From assembly GCF_035607535.1 (NCBI RefSeq), contig NZ_JAYDZX010000017.1:186001-250000 (forward strand): 64,000 bases of DNA. The letters run 5' to 3'. The notes beneath the pieces are model-generated. The model was not told the origin of the DNA and searched no databases. It saw only the letters and a list, made by a program, of their open reading frames with translations. This document shows, in pieces, positions 36,819-45,151 of the stretch. Position 1 is the stretch's first letter. Each line of letters begins with the position of its first letter. Origin of the DNA: Salinimicrobium sp035607535 (GTDB lineage Bacteria; Bacteroidota; Bacteroidia; Flavobacteriales; Flavobacteriaceae). A program made the translations under genes and the position numbers.

Positions 36819-37378
36819 ACCTTTATATCTCCCCAGTTTTCTCCCGACTTAATCCTGTACAACTGCATTTCTGAAACCCCAAATTGCTTGGCAAGTACTC
36901 TGATTCTGGTCTTCCGGTTGGGATCTAGTAGTTTTTTCTTCAGGATAGTCGCCTGGGCATAAGAAAGTTTTGAATAGCATTTGATAGTGCCCAGCTTGCG
37001 CTTTAGTTTATTCTCCTTTACCTGCGGATTGTTCTGCTGGTGTGCTACCCACTGTTTTTTGCTCACCCATGCAAGGTTGCTCACCTTGTTCTCGGTCTTA
37101 TTGTAGTTCTTGTGGATAACGTATTCATCCCCTTCCTTTTTCTGTAGAAAGAGCTCGGCTACAACGCGGTGAATATAACAGGCTTGTTTTTTACCATTTT
37201 TGAGAGTTGCAACAAAAGTGAGAAAGCCTTGTGATTTTCCACCTTTTAGGAGATCTCCGTCAGGATTTTTGACATAGCTCACCACCCTTCCGTAGTTAGA
37301 AACAGCATAACGAAAACGTTCCTGCCAGTTTTCTCTGGAATAAGGGAGCCACTTTTCCTGCCGAAAATTTTTAATCAT
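36815..37378 (-). CDS. HNH/NUMOD4-type putative endonuclease or DNA-binding protein
   Basis: 187 residues from the preferred ATG at 37378, which overlaps the map stop (ATGATTAA). An N-terminal NUMOD4-like segment (WLPYSRENWQERFRYAVSNYGRV) precedes an HNH-like core: IHRVVAELFL near residue 83, then VIHKNYNKTENKVSNLAWVS around 98-117 with the expected H...N...N pattern. The C-terminus (RVLAKQFGVSEMQLYRIKSG) looks like a helix-turn-helix. Such proteins are usually phage or intron homing endonucleases, yet here the gene is translationally linked to map and a methyltransferase, with no intron or phage genes near. It may have been taken into a cellular role; that is an inference. Confidence 0.75.
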   Translation of the reverse strand: MIKNFRQEKWLPYSRENWQERFRYAVSNYGRVVSYVKNPDGDLLKGGKSQGFLTFVATLKNGKKQACYIHRVVAELFLQKKEGDEYVIHKNYNKTENKVSNLAWVSKKQWVAHQQNNPQVKENKLKRKLGTIKCYSKLSYAQATILKKKLLDPNRKTRIRVLAKQFGVSEMQLYRIKSGENWGDIKV

Positions 37379-38195
37379 TGAAGTTGATGGTTTGTGCCCG
37401 GAATTCTTCCTCCTCATTGCTTTCTATTCCCAAAGCTTCATAAATGTAATGAAAAGTTGATAATAGTTCGGGTTTTCCATCAATTAATGCAACGTCATGT
37501 TCGAAATGTGCACTGGGTTTATTATCTGCTGTGAGAATTGTCCAGCCGTCCTTGAGCTGTTTTATCCTGTGAGTTCCGGCATTGATCATAGGCTCGATAG
37601 CCACAACCATACCTTCAATGAATTTTTTACCGCGGCCTCTTCGGCCATAGTTAGGCATTTCCGGATCCTCGTGCATTTTTGCACCCAATCCATGTCCAAC
37701 CAGCTCTCTCACTACTCCAAAGCCATTTTTCTCTGCATGTCGCTGGATCGCAAATCCTACATCCCCAACACGATTTCCTATTTTGAATTCCCTAATCCCA
37801 ATGTAAAGGGATTCTTTAGTGACATCCAGTAACTTCTGAGTTTCAGGATCTATTTCTCCCACACCGAAGGTGTAGGCGTGATCACCATAAAATCCATTTT
37901 TGTAAGCGCCACAGTCGATGGAAATAACATCCCCTTCTTTAAGCGGTTCTTTATTCGGTATACCGTGTACCACCTGTGCGTTGGGACTCATACAGAGGGA
38001 ATTCGGAAAGTCATACATTCCTAAAAATCCTGGTTCTGCGCCATGATCGCGTATGAATTCTTCAGCCATTTTGTCCAGCTGCAAGGTGGTTACCCCCGGC
38101 TTCACTTCCCCGGCCAGCATTCCTAAAGTTTTTGACACAATTAAGGCACTGTGTCTTATAAGTTCAATTTCTTCTCGGGTCTTTGGTATGATCAT
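37371..38195 (-). CDS. map: Type I methionine aminopeptidase
   Basis: Removes initiator methionine from new proteins in the cytosol. 274 residues; the di-metal ligands are visible in SIDCGAYKNGFYGDHAYTFGVG (two Asp), GHGLGAKMHEDPEMPNYG (His), IEPMI (Glu) and SAHFEHDVALID (Glu). The early CMSPNAQVVHGIP motif is characteristic. There is no N-terminal zinc-finger extension, so it is the type Ia bacterial form. The start overlaps the stop of the HAD gene by one base and the end overlaps the HNH gene by eight bases. Confidence 0.96.
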   Translation of the reverse strand: MIIPKTREEIELIRHSALIVSKTLGMLAGEVKPGVTTLQLDKMAEEFIRDHGAEPGFLGMYDFPNSLCMSPNAQVVHGIPNKEPLKEGDVISIDCGAYKNGFYGDHAYTFGVGEIDPETQKLLDVTKESLYIGIREFKIGNRVGDVGFAIQRHAEKNGFGVVRELVGHGLGAKMHEDPEMPNYGRRGRGKKFIEGMVVAIEPMINAGTHRIKQLKDGWTILTADNKPSAHFEHDVALIDGKPELLSTFHYIYEALGIESNEEEEFRAQTINFND

Positions 38196-38611
38196 TATAA
38201 CCTTTTAAAAATTTTGAGCAGCCCATTACTTTTCCTGGGAAGCTCATTCTCCAGCGCACTGGATTTTACAAGTTGATGATAGATCTCTCCCCATGGGGGA
38301 AGGCCGTTAATATTTCGATCGTCAATAAAAACATCGGCAAGGATCTTTCGGCTCATAAACTGTTCTTCGTACTCCTCTTCGGGATAGCTCTTATTGACGG
38401 CATAGAATTTTATGCCTTTGGCTTCACAATATTCCACAGCCTCTTCCAGTTTTACTCCGCTTCTATAGGTCCATAAGATGATTTGGTGACCTTCCTGCTG
38501 TAACTTCTTCAAGGTTTCAAAAGCAAACAGGATGGGCTTTCCGATTTTCGGATAGCGGTTTTCTACAAGAGTTCCATCAAAATCAACTGCTATGGTCAAC
38601 ATTTTAGACAT
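38195..38611 (-). CDS. Small HAD-superfamily hydrolase (BT0820-like)
   Basis: A cytosolic 138-residue minimal HAD protein. Motif I is VDFDGTLVEN at about residues 8-17, motif II sits in IILWTYRSG, and motif III/IV acidic residues are in VFIDDRNIN. There is no cap domain, as in the Bacteroides BT0820-type family. The substrate is unknown. An upstream TTG at 38617 would add two residues but lies inside the -7 box; ATG at 38611 is preferred. An exact -7 box ends three bases before it, suggesting leaderless transcription and a sub-operon starting here. Confidence 0.82.
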   Translation of the reverse strand: MSKMLTIAVDFDGTLVENRYPKIGKPILFAFETLKKLQQEGHQIILWTYRSGVKLEEAVEYCEAKGIKFYAVNKSYPEEEYEEQFMSRKILADVFIDDRNINGLPPWGEIYHQLVKSSALENELPRKSNGLLKIFKRL

Positions 38612-38614
38612 GCG

Positions 38615-38622
38615 CAAAAATA
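38615..38622 (-). promoter_or_regulatory. -7 box immediately before the HAD/map sub-operon
   Basis: The minus strand reads TATTTTTG then CGC then ATG. An exact TAnnTTTG box three bases from the start codon predicts a leaderless or nearly leaderless transcript inside the gpmI operon. Confidence 0.45.
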
Positions 38623-38649
38623 AGAATTTAAATCAAGGAGGAATTATGC

Positions 38650-39198
38650 TTACTCGTACGAATGCTTGTATTCCTCGCCAGAGACTATTTTCGCAATATC
38701 ATCTTCAAAATCTTCCTGTGGATACTCCACAAACCTTCCTGCTTCCTCTCCATCCTTATAAAAAATAATGGTAGGCACATAGGTTATGTCATATTCCTTT
38801 TGTCTGTCATCGGGTAAGGTCTTGTCTTCTCTTACCGCCCTTACTTCCATCTTGTTAAGATCATAATTACTTAGCTCCAGGACCTTGTAAAGTTTTGGAA
38901 CTTCCCGCTGACTATCGGCGCACCAGGTCCCCATGAACATCACGATCTCATAGTCATTGATATTTTCCTTAATGGTCTGCAGTGCCTCATCATTCGGTTT
39001 ATAGGATTTGTACATGGGATCAAACCAGGCTGAAAAAGGAGCCTTTTGCAGATCTTCCAGGCCTAGTTTTCCTACCAGGATATCAACTTGTTCTTCCTGG
39101 ATCACCGGTTCCGGCTTAGTTGCCACAGGTTCACTTGGTTGAGAACCTCCACAATTAGTTGCAGCGATCAACAGTATCGAATACAATAAAAACTTCAT
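38650..39198 (-). CDS. Thioredoxin-fold lipoprotein with single active-site cysteine
   Basis: 182 residues with a lipoprotein signal; the lipobox cysteine is Cys16 (AATNC). A thioredoxin-like domain spans about 80-175 with motif GTWCADSQREVP: Cys93 present, but the second cysteine replaced by Ser96. The cis-proline region VPTIIFY is present near 146. The C-x-D-S pattern is known in a Bacteroidota family of thioredoxin-like proteins, so it need not be a defect, but a normal dithiol exchange is not possible. It starts two bases after the gpmI stop. Confidence 0.83.
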   Translation of the reverse strand: MKFLLYSILLIAATNCGGSQPSEPVATKPEPVIQEEQVDILVGKLGLEDLQKAPFSAWFDPMYKSYKPNDEALQTIKENINDYEIVMFMGTWCADSQREVPKLYKVLELSNYDLNKMEVRAVREDKTLPDDRQKEYDITYVPTIIFYKDGEEAGRFVEYPQEDFEDDIAKIVSGEEYKHSYE

Positions 39199-39200
39199 GA

Positions 39201-40718
39201 TTAAAAGAGGGGTTTTTGAGTCATTAATTCAGGCTGTTCTACACCCATAAGTTTTAAGATAGTAGGCGCTATATCTCCAAGGATCCCGTCCTTGATTTCC
39301 TTGACATCCTTGTCTACCAGGACAAAAGGTACGGGATTGGTGGTGTGGGCTGTGTTTGCACTTCCGTCTTCATTGATCATGAATTCACTGTTTCCATGAT
39401 CTGCAATGACCAATACAGAATAGTCATTCTCCTCAGCAGCTTCCACGACTTTTTTAGCACATTCATCTACTGTTTCGCAGGCTTTTACGGCTGCTTCAAA
39501 GACTCCTGTGTGACCCACCATGTCGGGATTTGCAAAATTCAGACAAATAAAATCGGCCGATCTCTTTTTGATCTCCGGTACAATGGCATCAGTTACTTCA
39601 TAGGCGCTCATTTCCGGTTGCAGGTCATAGGTAGCAACTTTCGGGGAATTGATCATGATCCTGCGTTCCCTCTCAAAAGGCTGCTCCCTTCCGCCGGAAA
39701 AGAAAAATGTAACGTGTGGATATTTTTCAGTCTCTGCAATCCGTATCTGCGACTTACCTGCACGCTCCAGTACCTCACCCAGAGTAGCCTTAATATCTTC
39801 TTTGCTGAAAACCACATGAATATTCCTGAAGGTTTCGTCATACCGGGTTATAGTAACGTAATACAGTGGCATGGCTTTCATCTCCTGTTCCGGGAAATCC
39901 TGCTGGGTTAAAGCCTGCGTGAGTTGGCGACCTCTGTCTGTCCTAAAATTAAAGAAGATCACTACTTCCTCTTCCTCAAGAGTAGCTACAGGATTTCCTG
40001 AGCTATCTGTCATTACGATGGGTTTGATGAATTCATCTGTGACTCCGTCTTCATAGCTTTTCTGAATGGCTTCGGAAGCATTCTGATATTTTTCACCTTT
40101 GCCATTGACGATAAGATCATAAGCCATTTTGGTTCTTTCCCAACGCTTGTCGCGGTCCATGGCATAATATCTTCCAATAACTGAAGCCAGTTTCCCATTT
40201 GTCTTTTCCAGGTGCGCCTGAAGGTCCTCGATAAAACCTTTTCCGGAATTGGGATCCACATCACGACCATCGGTGAAGGCATGAACATATTTTTCAGAAA
40301 TGCCATATTCTTCGGCTGCCGTAAGCAGTCCTTTAAGATGGTTTATATGGGAATGAACTCCGCCATCACTTACGAGACCCATAAAATGAATGGGTTTGTT
40401 ATGAGCTTTGGCGTAGTTAAAAGCCTGTTCGAGTACAGGTTCTTTTCCAAGACTGTCATTCTCAACTGCCAAATTGATCTTCGCCAGATCCTGATATACT
40501 ATTCTTCCTGCTCCCAGGTTCATATGGCCCACTTCACTGTTTCCCATTTGACCTTCGGGAAGACCAACATTCATTCCGTCGGTGCGAAGCTTACTGTGAG
40601 GATACTTGTTATATAGGGAATCAATAAATGGAGTATTTGCCTGGTCAACGGCCGAAGTTTTGGGGTCATTGCTGATCCCCCAGCCGTCCAGGATCATCAA
40701 TATTACTTTCTTATCCAT
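39201..40718 (-). CDS. gpmI: 2,3-bisphosphoglycerate-independent phosphoglycerate mutase
   Basis: Glycolytic enzyme that interconverts 3- and 2-phosphoglycerate with two metal ions (usually Mn2+), 505 residues. From the preferred ATG at 40718 it begins MDKKVILMILDGWGIS; the metal-binding Asp is in LDGWG and the catalytic Ser in GNSEVGHMNLGAGR near residue 60. Other signatures are HFMGLVSDGGVHSH, FTDGRDVDP, FNFRTDRGRQ and the C-terminal LVIADHGNSE. An extended start at 40781 adds 21 residues of no family likeness and is rejected. First gene of the operon ending with the methyltransferase. Confidence 0.95.
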   Translation of the reverse strand: MDKKVILMILDGWGISNDPKTSAVDQANTPFIDSLYNKYPHSKLRTDGMNVGLPEGQMGNSEVGHMNLGAGRIVYQDLAKINLAVENDSLGKEPVLEQAFNYAKAHNKPIHFMGLVSDGGVHSHINHLKGLLTAAEEYGISEKYVHAFTDGRDVDPNSGKGFIEDLQAHLEKTNGKLASVIGRYYAMDRDKRWERTKMAYDLIVNGKGEKYQNASEAIQKSYEDGVTDEFIKPIVMTDSSGNPVATLEEEEVVIFFNFRTDRGRQLTQALTQQDFPEQEMKAMPLYYVTITRYDETFRNIHVVFSKEDIKATLGEVLERAGKSQIRIAETEKYPHVTFFFSGGREQPFERERRIMINSPKVATYDLQPEMSAYEVTDAIVPEIKKRSADFICLNFANPDMVGHTGVFEAAVKACETVDECAKKVVEAAEENDYSVLVIADHGNSEFMINEDGSANTAHTTNPVPFVLVDKDVKEIKDGILGDIAPTILKLMGVEQPELMTQKPLF

Positions 40719-40988
40719 TAAAATAGGGTTTGCACAAAGATACGAAATATGCATGGGGAGAAAAGTGTAAAGTGAAGTCAAAAAAGTCTTTAAGGCTGAA
40801 GGAAACTAATAAGGAAAAGTTTAACAAATTTGGATTCCTGTTGCGCAATATTTTTATAAATTTTGAGTTTTGCTATGTGGAGGAGGAGAATGTTAAACTG
40901 CTCATTAATACTGAATTAATTGATGATTTCTGCTTTTTGGTATGACCTTTGAATAATTAATAGCAACTAACAACTTTAACAAAAAGAT

Positions 40989-41735
40989 ATGATAAAGAAG
41001 ATCACTGCCCTAACTCTATTTTTAACTCTTACCGTCTCTTTCGCTTTTACTGCATACACACCTGCAGAAACTGCTCTTCCAGTTAAAGAAGTGACTGCTT
41101 CCAATGAAGTAGCCGAACCAACTGCCGAAGAAAAGATCGACCTTCTATACGAGACTTTTGCAGCCTTAAATAGCAATATGCCTTCCCGCGTCTCTTTTAC
41201 CTATGCCCTAACAGGTTATAACAAGCTGGAAGCAGAGGAAAAGATCAAGAATCGTTTGTTGAGTATTGTAGATTTTAGTCTTCCTTCAACAGAAAAAAGA
41301 TTATGGATTCTCGACATGGAAACGAATGAGGTTCTTTACCACACCTATGTTTCCCACGGAAAAAATACCGGTGGTAATATGGCTACCAAATTTTCAAATA
41401 CCCCTAATTCTCTGCAAAGCTCCCTTGGATTCTATGTAACTGCGGAAACTTATTACGGGAAGAACGGACTTTCTCTTTTCATCGACGGGATGGAAGAAGG
41501 ATATAACTCTAACGCACGTGAGCGCTACGTAGTTATCCACGGGGCAGATTATGCTAAAGAAGATTCAATCAAGAGACTAGGAAGACTTGGTCGTAGCTAT
41601 GGATGTCCTGCCGTGCCAACTGAAGTGTCAAAAGAGATCATCAACAAAATAAAAGGAGGTTCTGCATTATTCATCTACCACACAAGTGAGGATTACCTTG
41701 CAAACTCTACATATATAAATTCTCAGGCAGTTTAA
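40989..41735 (+). CDS. Murein L,D-transpeptidase catalytic domain family protein (YkuD_2 type)
   Basis: 248 residues with a signal peptide (about 1-22). The YkuD_2-like domain covers about 70-235: LWILDMETNEVLYHTYVSHGKNTGG, YVVIHGADYA with the histidine near 177, and the nucleophile cysteine in SYGCPAVP near 205. It probably acts in the periplasm on peptidoglycan cross-links. This family differs from the YcbB-type enzyme coded on the opposite strand, whose stop is only five bases away. No terminator separates the two convergent genes. Confidence 0.88.
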   Translation: MIKKITALTLFLTLTVSFAFTAYTPAETALPVKEVTASNEVAEPTAEEKIDLLYETFAALNSNMPSRVSFTYALTGYNKLEAEEKIKNRLLSIVDFSLPSTEKRLWILDMETNEVLYHTYVSHGKNTGGNMATKFSNTPNSLQSSLGFYVTAETYYGKNGLSLFIDGMEEGYNSNARERYVVIHGADYAKEDSIKRLGRLGRSYGCPAVPTEVSKEIINKIKGGSALFIYHTSEDYLANSTYINSQAV

Positions 41736-41740
41736 GCCAG

Positions 41741-43354
41741 TTATTCTGTCAATTTGGTGTAGATCTGTTCATCGAGACCATAGACATCATTAATAACAAC
41801 AGTTTTATCTCCGGCCCGCCAGGCTGTCCAATAGAAATGATGGACCTGGATGGGCCGGTCTACATTAACAGTAGTTGTCTTTCCAGATCTAATGACCTCC
41901 TGAATCCTGTCTTTACTCCATTCATTCTGATTCTCCACAAGGTAAGCGGAAAGGTCTATGGCATTTTCCACCCTCACACAACCCGAACTCTCTGCACGTT
42001 CCGATTGACTGAACAGGCTTTTTGCAGGAGTGTCATGTAAATAGATCAAATATTTATTAGGGTACATGATCTTTACCTGGCCTAAAGGATTTGAAGGTCC
42101 TGCCCTTTGAGTAAAGCTATAATTCATGGCTTCACTGCTGTCCCAGTTAACATTTGAAGGATCGACCTTTTCTCCATTGGGCCCTGTAACCGTCATATTG
42201 TTTCTACTCAGATACGAGCGGTCGGCTGCCATTTTTGGGATGATATCCTTAGACTTAATTGTAGGAGGAACCGTCCAGGTGGGGTTGATCACCAGGTGAT
42301 TTACAGTATCTGAAAATATTGGTGTCGGTCTCGCTTTTGCTCCGGCAATGACATTATGTTCTCTAATTGTGTCACCATCCTTTACTACAGCCAGCCTGAA
42401 GTGAGGGATGTTGATGAGGATATAATGATCTCCCAGGTCGCGGGGATACCAGCGCCATCTTTCCAGATTAGCGAGGATCTGGTTGTAGATATCCTGCGGC
42501 CCCTTATTTAGTTCATCTATAGTGGAATTCCCGATAATTCCGTCGGTCTGAATGCTTTTGCTTTCCTGAAATTCTTTAATAGCCTCAACCAGAGCTTCCG
42601 AATAAACATTTTGGTTGGTCAGGGAATCAGGATTGAATCCTGAAAGCTGCTCCAGCCTTTGAGCAATAGCCGAAATCCGGGGATCGGAATCATTCGGTTT
42701 TATTACTTGGCCCCTTGCTATTTTGTTGATGGTATCCTGTTTGTTTTTTAATTCTCTGTATTCAGCTAAACTCTTTTTTAGCCCATGATACACCTGGCTC
42801 TTTGGTTTGAGATCTTCCAATATCTCGGGAATCTCATTGTTTTCTACACCTTTTTGAAGTAATTCTTTAAGATCCTTCGGTTGTCTTGAGATACCCCAAA
42901 ATTCATGAAGTTCTTCAGGATCTAATTTTCCGTAGTAGAGATGCCGCGCATAAGTGAGAAAAGCGTCAGAAAGCAAGAGGTCCAGCCGGGCAGCCTGCCC
43001 TGCATCAAGATTTGACAGGGAAAGCAGGGAGTCAATTTCCAGTCCGTGATAATCCCTGAAATTAAGACCTTCCTCTTCCGCAGCTTTTAGGCTGTTGTAA
43101 AAGGAGTGAAGGACTTCGCCATCACGCCATAAGGACCTGTAGTCCCTTTGGCTGTAAATCTCCTCCAGGTTTCCCCCTTCAAAAATGTCATTTTTAGCAG
43201 ATATTTCTGTACGTATGCCATCTGGAGTCGCTTCTGCAATTCTTTTCGAAGCCTCATCTGAAGAGGCACGGGTCATTGGATCTCTTTTATCCTCCTCACA
43301 GGCACTAAGGCTAATAAGGAGAAGGATCAATGGTAGTAAAAGGTTCTTTTTCAT
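41741..43354 (-). CDS. YcbB-type L,D-transpeptidase lipoprotein
   Basis: 537 residues. The N-terminus is a lipoprotein signal with lipobox LSAC (Cys19). A scaffold domain follows, then a peptidoglycan-binding helix set near 255-285 (ALVEAIKEFQESKSIQTDGIIGNSTIDELN), and the YkuD catalytic domain at about 315-490 with YLIYLHDTPAKSLFSQ and the nucleophile cysteine in SSGCVRVENA. It forms 3-3 cross-links in peptidoglycan. Residues 54-58 (KNDIF) are coded by an exact copy of the dispersed 15-bp palindrome. Last gene of a clpP-GNAT-GNAT-LDT operon. Confidence 0.9.
   Translation of the reverse strand: MKKNLLLPLILLLISLSACEEDKRDPMTRASSDEASKRIAEATPDGIRTEISAKNDIFEGGNLEEIYSQRDYRSLWRDGEVLHSFYNSLKAAEEEGLNFRDYHGLEIDSLLSLSNLDAGQAARLDLLLSDAFLTYARHLYYGKLDPEELHEFWGISRQPKDLKELLQKGVENNEIPEILEDLKPKSQVYHGLKKSLAEYRELKNKQDTINKIARGQVIKPNDSDPRISAIAQRLEQLSGFNPDSLTNQNVYSEALVEAIKEFQESKSIQTDGIIGNSTIDELNKGPQDIYNQILANLERWRWYPRDLGDHYILINIPHFRLAVVKDGDTIREHNVIAGAKARPTPIFSDTVNHLVINPTWTVPPTIKSKDIIPKMAADRSYLSRNNMTVTGPNGEKVDPSNVNWDSSEAMNYSFTQRAGPSNPLGQVKIMYPNKYLIYLHDTPAKSLFSQSERAESSGCVRVENAIDLSAYLVENQNEWSKDRIQEVIRSGKTTTVNVDRPIQVHHFYWTAWRAGDKTVVINDVYGLDEQIYTKLTE
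43181..43195. repeat. AAAAATGTCATTTTT palindrome inside the L,D-transpeptidase gene
   Basis: An exact copy in the coding sequence (KNDIF on the coding strand), in the linker after the lipoprotein signal. It shares its left flank CCCTTC with the copy at 46310. Confidence 0.93.
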
Positions 43355-43794
43355 AGTTCAGTAGGGTTTTTGTACATCACAATATGCATGCACACATTTG
43401 GGATCATAAAAGGAGTGCCAGAAGTTTTATATCCATGTTTTTCATAGAAGCCGATCGCCGTTTCTCTGGCATTAAACCACAAAAGTATCTGCTGATTTTT
43501 CTTTTTAAGGAGCTTTTCGCCTTCGAGGAGCAGTTTTGTTCCTAGATCTTTTCCACGGAAGGAAGGTAGAACCGCCATTCCGCGCAATTGGTATTGAAAA
43601 GGAGCTTTAAAAAGTTCATTTTTTCGGGCTACATAAGTAGCAACTGCTACCAGCTTCTGCCGGTGGAAATAGCCTAAATGAAAAGTTTCCTCCTCCAAAT
43701 CTCCTTCAAAAAAGCATTCTTTTAAAGGTCTCCTGGGACGCAGTACTTCCTGCCGTACGGGATAAGTTTCTTCGGCTGATATTTTCCGGATCAA
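43351..43794 (-). CDS. GNAT family N-acetyltransferase
   Basis: A 147-residue cytosolic acetyltransferase. The acetyl-CoA loop appears as LRGMAVLPSFRGKDLGTKLLLEGEKLL at about residues 70-95 (R-G-K-D-L-G pattern), followed by LWFNARETAIGFYEKHGYKTSG. The substrate is unknown. It overlaps the L,D-transpeptidase start by four bases and lies 10 bases after the short GNAT gene, within the clpP operon. Confidence 0.85.
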   Translation of the reverse strand: MIRKISAEETYPVRQEVLRPRRPLKECFFEGDLEEETFHLGYFHRQKLVAVATYVARKNELFKAPFQYQLRGMAVLPSFRGKDLGTKLLLEGEKLLKKKNQQILLWFNARETAIGFYEKHGYKTSGTPFMIPNVCMHIVMYKNPTEL

Positions 43795-43804
43795 AGTTTT
43801 AAGA

Positions 43805-44101
43805 TTATTCCTCGGTAGCCTTCACATCATGGTATTCCTCATGTCGCTCAAACTGGGCGGCAGCATATTTACACAAAGGATCGATCTTGAGGTCGTTCTC
43901 CCTTGCATATTCTACACTGTGCTTCACCAGGCCACTGGCTAGTCCTTCCCCTGTGTATTCAGGTTCGGTTTCAGTGTGATCGAGGGTCATGACGTTATTG
44001 TCCTGAAGTGTATAGGTAAGTTCAGCAATGATATCTCCATCTTTTTCTATGTAGAACATTCCTTTGCCGTCTGCTTCTTTTTGCTGAATTTTTTTATTCA
44101 T
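43805..44101 (-). CDS. Small YidJ/YjdJ-type GNAT acetyltransferase
   Basis: 98 residues, the length of the short one-domain acetyltransferase-like family (GCN5-related YjdJ type). Visible parts are GMFYIEKDGDIIAELTYT, LDHTETEPEYTGEGLASGLVKHSVEYARE with the glycine-rich CoA loop, and the terminal PLCKYAAAQFERHEEY, which ends the family domain. The function is not established. One base separates it from clpP upstream. Confidence 0.85.
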   Translation of the reverse strand: MNKKIQQKEADGKGMFYIEKDGDIIAELTYTLQDNNVMTLDHTETEPEYTGEGLASGLVKHSVEYARENDLKIDPLCKYAAAQFERHEEYHDVKATEE

Positions 44102-44102
44102 T

Positions 44103-44663
44103 TTATTTCTTTTGAAGGATTTCGTCTACAATACCATATTCCACAGATTCTGAAGCATCCATCCAGTAATCCCTGTTAAAGTCTTTGATTATCCGGTCAT
44201 AGGACTGTCCGCAATTTTCGGCCAGAATACGGGCACTTTGCTCTTTTATCTTAAGGATCTCGGCTGCCTGTATCTCAATGTTCGAGGCCTGTCCCTGTGC
44301 ACCACCGCTCGGCTGGTGGATCATAACCTTGGCATGAGGCTGCACAAATCTTCTGCCTTTAGCCCCGGCAGATAGGAGGATGGAAGCCATAGAGGCCGCC
44401 AGGCCTGTACAAACCGTAGAAACTGGGCTGTTGAGGCTCAACATGGTGTCATAGATTGCAAATCCGGAGGTAACATACCCGCCCGGACTGCTTATATAAA
44501 ATTGTATTTCGTCGTTTCCGGTGGCATCCAGATACATCATCCTTTCTATGATGTGCTTTGCCGTTTTTTCATTTACAGTTCCCCAGAGAAAAATTTTTCG
44601 CTCATTGAGTAAGGAACGTTCTATATGATCCTGAAGTTTTCCGCTTTTATCTGTGTCTTTCAT
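44103..44663 (-). CDS. clpP: ClpP-family serine protease subunit
   Basis: 186 residues with the complete triad: Ser91 in GLAASMASIL, His116 in MIHQPSGGAQGQ, and Asp165 in FNRDYWMD. The glycine-rich SSPGGYVTSG strand is also present. ClpP forms a barrel that degrades proteins fed by ClpX or ClpA-type ATPases. No clpX or trigger-factor gene is nearby, so this may be a second ClpP; genome-wide comparison would decide. It heads an operon with two acetyltransferases and an L,D-transpeptidase. Its promoter region overlaps that of the divergent GNAT gene. Confidence 0.92.
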   Translation of the reverse strand: MKDTDKSGKLQDHIERSLLNERKIFLWGTVNEKTAKHIIERMMYLDATGNDEIQFYISSPGGYVTSGFAIYDTMLSLNSPVSTVCTGLAASMASILLSAGAKGRRFVQPHAKVMIHQPSGGAQGQASNIEIQAAEILKIKEQSARILAENCGQSYDRIIKDFNRDYWMDASESVEYGIVDEILQKK

Positions 44664-44678
44664 TTGAAATTTTAAAGA

Positions 44679-44706
44679 TTGGTAGCTAAAAATATGACTA
44701 TTTTTG
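44679..44706 (+). promoter_or_regulatory. Promoter of the GNAT gene at 44721
   Basis: TTG at 44679-44681, 17 bases, then TATTTTTG at 44699-44706 (exact TAnnTTTG). The predicted leader is about 10 bases. It sits in the 57-base divergent gap with clpP. Confidence 0.6.
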
Positions 44707-44720
44707 CAGAAAAATAGGGG

Positions 44721-45146
44721 ATGAACCTTGCATTTAACAAGATTTTAAAGGAAGAAATTCCGCAGATCCTGCCAATGATACAGCAGTTGATGGGCAACCA
44801 GTTTTCAGATGAAATTCTTACAGAAAGGTTCACTGAAATGTTTAGCCAGAATTATGAATGTTTCGGGATCTTCGATGAGGAGGAAATGATAGGTGTCTTT
44901 GGTCTGTGGTTCATGACCCGCCACTATGCCGGCCGCTCCTGTGAACCAGATCACATCTTTATAAGGGAGGACTACAGAAGTAAAGGAGTGGGCAAACAGC
45001 TCTTCAGGTTTATTTACGGCTATGCAGCCGAAAAAGGTTGTGAAACATCAGAATTGAACAGCTATGTGAGCAACTACAGGAGTCATAAATTTTACCTCAA
45101 CGAGGGCTATGAGATCAAGGGATATCATTTTTTGAAAAAGCTCTAA
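44721..45146 (+). CDS. GNAT family N-acetyltransferase
   Basis: 141 residues, cytosolic. The acetyl-CoA binding pattern is DHIFIREDYRSKGVGKQLFRFIYGYA at about residues 75-100 (R-S-K-G-V-G-K), with NYRSHKFYLNEGYEIKGYHF at the C-terminus. Substrate unknown. It is divergent from clpP, with a good promoter upstream; the tRNA-Gly locus follows 125 bases downstream. Confidence 0.86.
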   Translation: MNLAFNKILKEEIPQILPMIQQLMGNQFSDEILTERFTEMFSQNYECFGIFDEEEMIGVFGLWFMTRHYAGRSCEPDHIFIREDYRSKGVGKQLFRFIYGYAAEKGCETSELNSYVSNYRSHKFYLNEGYEIKGYHFLKKL

Positions 45147-45151
45147 ATTTA

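Noticed and set aside
36815..37378. Group I intron or intein with its homing endonuclease
   Set aside because: Both neighbouring genes are complete, with overlapping ends; there is no room for an intron.
38650..39198. Thioredoxin-like lipoprotein as a broken gene because the second cysteine is missing
   Set aside because: The C-x-D-S form is known in intact Bacteroidota relatives and the frame is complete.
39201..40781. Longer gpmI start at 40781
   Set aside because: The extra 21 residues do not resemble the family; MDKKVILMILDGWG at 40718 does.
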